From assembly GCF_023155855.1 (NCBI RefSeq), contig NZ_JAKNUT010000006.1, positions 62,001 through 126,000 on the forward strand: 64,000 nucleotides of DNA, in the 5' to 3' direction. Origin of the DNA: Microbacterium aoyamense. GTDB lineage: Bacteria > Actinomycetota > Actinomycetes > Actinomycetales > Microbacteriaceae. Under the pieces are notes generated by a model, which did no database searches, was not told the origin of the DNA, and saw only the letters and a program-made list of their open reading frames with translations. Position 1 is the stretch's first letter. Each line of letters begins with the position of its first letter. The position numbers and the translations under genes were made by a program. Below, piece after piece: positions 61,801 through 64,000 of the stretch.

Positions 61801-63329
61801 CCGCGCTCCAGCGACTCGACTTGCAGGGGTTCGTCGGCCCCCCGCGTGCGTTCGCGCGAGAATCTGGTCGCCGGGAGCGCGAGGAATCGCGTGAGGGCGG
61901 CGTAGACGATCGCACCCTCGGGCCACTGAGTCACGACGCGTCCCGATTTCGAGCGGAAGTAGCTCTGCCCCTGCGCGAAGCTGGTCTTGGCCATGCGCCG
62001 CTGGAGCAAGTCGTTGAACACGTCGTGATATGTCTGCTTGACTGCGGCGGATGTGTAGCCCTTCCTCACCATCCGTCGCAGAACGCGAGCGATGTAGTCG
62101 GCTTGTCGCTCCAGGTTGAACACGATCGCGTAGAAGTTCGTGTTCGGTCCGTACATCATGAAGAAGTTGGGGAAGCCCGGTACGGAGATTCCCAGAAACG
62201 CCTGCGGATCGTCACCCCAGGTCGCGTGGATGTCGCGCCCGCCCTCGCCGACAACGGTCATGCCCAGGAGGAACTCAGCCGGCCGGAAGCCGGTCGCGGT
62301 GACCACGACATCCGCCGGGTGCTTCTCGCCGTTCGCGTCGATGACGCCGTCTTCGTAGAGGGCGGCGACGGCACTCGCGACCACCCGCACGTTCTCGCGC
62401 TGGATTGCGGGCAGGTACTCGTTGCTGCGGACCGGCCGCTTGGCGAGGTAGGCACCCTTCGGCGTGAGCAGCGCACGCAACTCCGGATCGGCCACGGAGT
62501 TCGCGAGGTGGAGCGTGCATCGATCGATCGCCTTGCGATCGGCAGCCGACCCGGGGCGCACCACCCGGCCGCCGAACCAGTTCTTCTCCTGGTTGAAGAA
62601 GAGCCGAGTCCGTTCCCGACGGTATCCTCGCGGTGAGTTCAGCCGACGACGCTGCTCGGGCGTGAACGTGCTCCTCTCCTTCATGTCCACCCACGCGGGC
62701 TGGCGCTGGAAGAGTGTGAGACTCGCCGCCCCCGGCGCGAGCGCCGGCACCACCTGCGCCGCCGATGATCCGGTGCCGATTACCGCGACGCGTTTGCCCT
62801 CCCACGGGACGGAGTGGTTCCAACGTGCGGTGTGGACCACCTGTCCCCCATACAGCTCGCGCCCGGGCAGATTCGGCTCAGCCGGAACGTTCAGCAGACC
62901 GATGGACGAGACCACGGCAGTGAACCGCCACTCACGACCGTCGTCCGAGCGAACCGTCTGGCTCTGCGAGCGCTCATCCCACTCGATCTCGACAATACGG
63001 GTGCGCAGCTCGAGTCGGTCGCCCAACCCCCACTCGTCCGCGGTCTCCTCGAGATAACCCAGCAGTTCCCCCTGCGTCGCGAAGGGGCGCGACCAGTCGT
63101 AGGGCTTGAACGAGTACGAGTACATGTGCGACGGTGTGTCGACCTCCGCGCCCGGGTAGGTGTTGTGGAACCAGGTTCCGCCGATGCCGTCTCCCGCCTC
63201 GAAGATCGTGAAGTTGCTGATCCCCGATCGGATGAGCCGCACGGCCATCGCGATTCCCGCGAAGCCCGCCCCGATGATGGCGACGGATGGTCCGCCGATG
63301 GAGGGCTCGCTGTTCATCTGTGTGTGCAT
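61797..63329 (-). CDS. FAD-dependent monooxygenase (class B, Baeyer-Villiger/FMO-like)
   Basis: 510 aa. FAD-binding GAGFAG (20-25), GIGGTWFHNTYPGAEVD (48-64), NADPH-binding GTGSSA (195-200), and between them YGGQVVHTARWN (170-181), matching the Baeyer-Villiger fingerprint F-x-G-x3-H-x3-W-P/D except for Tyr at the first and Asn at the last position. Would oxygenate a ketone or a heteroatom. Lies 9 nt after the ABC ATPase gene and overlaps the ThDP enzyme, so all three are co-expressed. ATG 63317 is an alternative start. Confidence 0.88.
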   Translation of the reverse strand: MHTQMNSEPSIGGPSVAIIGAGFAGIAMAVRLIRSGISNFTIFEAGDGIGGTWFHNTYPGAEVDTPSHMYSYSFKPYDWSRPFATQGELLGYLEETADEWGLGDRLELRTRIVEIEWDERSQSQTVRSDDGREWRFTAVVSSIGLLNVPAEPNLPGRELYGGQVVHTARWNHSVPWEGKRVAVIGTGSSAAQVVPALAPGAASLTLFQRQPAWVDMKERSTFTPEQRRRLNSPRGYRRERTRLFFNQEKNWFGGRVVRPGSAADRKAIDRCTLHLANSVADPELRALLTPKGAYLAKRPVRSNEYLPAIQRENVRVVASAVAALYEDGVIDANGEKHPADVVVTATGFRPAEFLLGMTVVGEGGRDIHATWGDDPQAFLGISVPGFPNFFMMYGPNTNFYAIVFNLERQADYIARVLRRMVRKGYTSAAVKQTYHDVFNDLLQRRMAKTSFAQGQSYFRSKSGRVVTQWPEGAIVYAALTRFLALPATRFSRERTRGADEPLQVESLERG

Positions 63330-63338
63330 CCGGCGTTC

Positions 63339-64000
63339 CTAGAGGACTTTCGCGAGGAAGTCGCGTGTGCGGGCATGCGCCGCCTGCTGATTGAGGACAG
63401 AGACCGGACCATCCTCGACGAGGACTCCGTCTTCCATGAAGAGGAAGCGATCGCACACTTCACGTGCGAATCCGACCTCGTGGGTGACGATGATGCTGGT
63501 CATCCCGTCCCGGACGAGTTCGCGGATCACCTGCAGGACCTCGTTCACCATCTCGGGATCAAGGGCGCTCGTGGGCTCGTCGAACAGCAGCGCTTCGGGG
63601 CGCATCGCGAGCGCCCGCGCGATCGCCACGCGCTGCTGCTGACCACCTGAGAGCTGGGACGGGAAGCTGTTCGCCTTCTCCGCCAGACCCACCCGGTCGA
63701 GGAGGGCGAGCGCTTCGGTCCTGGCCTGCACTCGACCGCGCTTCTGCACCCTGACGGGGCCCTCGACGAGATTCTCGAGCACGGTCATGTGCGGGAACAG
63801 GTTGAACTGCTGGAATACCATCCCCAGGCGCTGACGCTGCATCGACTCCGTCTTGTCATGGAGCTCCCGGATCCCGCGCCCGTGCGATCGGTAGCCCATC
63901 AGGTCGCCCCCGAGGAAGACCGCGCCCTCATCGGGACGCTCGAGCATGTTCAGACAGCGCAGGAGCGTGCTCTTCCCACTACCCGACGGTCCGAGGATGC
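63339..64000 (-). CDS. Polar amino-acid ABC transporter ATP-binding protein (5' end outside window)
   Basis: The last 220 residues are present; the frame is open at the right edge just before Walker A (GPSGSGKSTLL near 63975). Q-loop VFQQFNLFPHMTVLENL, signature LSGGQQQR, Walker B LLFDEPTSALDPEMV and the switch VTHEVGFAREV match GlnQ/GltL-type ATPases. Its permease and binding protein should lie beyond 64000. First visible gene of the operon with the monooxygenase and ThDP enzyme. Confidence 0.93.
   Translation of the reverse strand, partial: ILGPSGSGKSTLLRCLNMLERPDEGAVFLGGDLMGYRSHGRGIRELHDKTESMQRQRLGMVFQQFNLFPHMTVLENLVEGPVRVQKRGRVQARTEALALLDRVGLAEKANSFPSQLSGGQQQRVAIARALAMRPEALLFDEPTSALDPEMVNEVLQVIRELVRDGMTSIIVTHEVGFAREVCDRFLFMEDGVLVEDGPVSVLNQQAAHARTRDFLAKVL

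Overview
The window reads as chromosome of a high-GC actinobacterium, most likely Microbacteriaceae (Microbacterium-like). This rests on base composition, GTG starts, actinobacterial gene families (Eis-type acetyltransferase, ATP-dependent ligase B, DUF222/HNH protein, protein mannosyltransferase, coproporphyrin-type haem synthesis) and gene order. glmU, prs, ispE, rsmA, tatD, metG, rsmI and pmt lie within 22 kb, as in the conserved actinobacterial block known from Mycobacterium (Rv1002c-Rv1018c), but loosened here by inserted genes. No phage, integrase, transposase, CRISPR array or rRNA is visible. One tRNA (Gln, UUG) is present.

Layout. 1-0.46 kb: tail of a sensor histidine kinase, followed by a 168-bp nested palindrome. 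0.75-3.6 kb: a three-gene flavin electron-transfer operon (FMN-binding lipoprotein, ApbE flavin transferase, RnfD-like membrane domain fused to a ferredoxin-NADP-reductase-type domain). 3.7-6.3 kb: prs, glmU and tRNA-Gln. 6.3-9.6 kb: MarR regulator, membrane protein, MazG-like protein, small membrane protein and DUF222/HNH protein. 9.7-14.9 kb (minus): ABC-F ATPase, Eis-like acetyltransferase, ispE and an aldo/keto reductase. 15-25 kb: a Stealth-type sugar-phosphate transferase, a metallophosphoesterase, rsmA, two MFS transporters, tatD, metG and rsmI. 25-26.7 kb: a protein O-mannosyltransferase. 26.7-35.4 kb: a haem cluster in two minus-strand units (hemE-cgoX and chdC-cpfC-hemC-hemB-hemL) with hemA divergent; no hemD is present. 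35.4-39.2 kb: DUF255 thioredoxin-fold protein, FMN reductase, an aldo/keto reductase with an altered catalytic residue, and an ArsR-like regulator. 39.2-39.85 kb: a non-coding stretch with a regular short-repeat array between two 17-bp palindromes. 39.85-47.9 kb: hrpA, a quinone-oxidoreductase-like protein, an M20 peptidase, a Gfo/Idh/MocA protein and a NYN-LOTUS protein. 47.9-56 kb: a ROK regulator followed by two paralogous sugar ABC importers, each with a single-domain ATPase. 56-59.4 kb: a sirtuin of the SIRT5-like class, a degenerate alpha/beta-hydrolase, DNA ligase and a DUF6157 protein. 59.4-64 kb: an operon of a polar amino-acid ABC ATPase (cut by the window end), a flavin monooxygenase and a homodimeric-E1-like thiamine-diphosphate enzyme.

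Three patterns cut across the window. First, at least 22 genes have a TAnnnT-like hexamer (two with CAGAAT) exactly 6-7 nt before the start codon, the signature of leaderless transcription; this also fixes many start codons. Second, most convergent gene pairs are only 1-4 nt apart or overlap, while two wider convergent gaps carry nested palindromes of different sequence. Third, the heptamer GGATGCC/GGCATCC is strongly over-represented. The least explained parts are the repeat families, the flavin electron-transfer operon, and the monooxygenase/thiamine-enzyme operon at the right edge.
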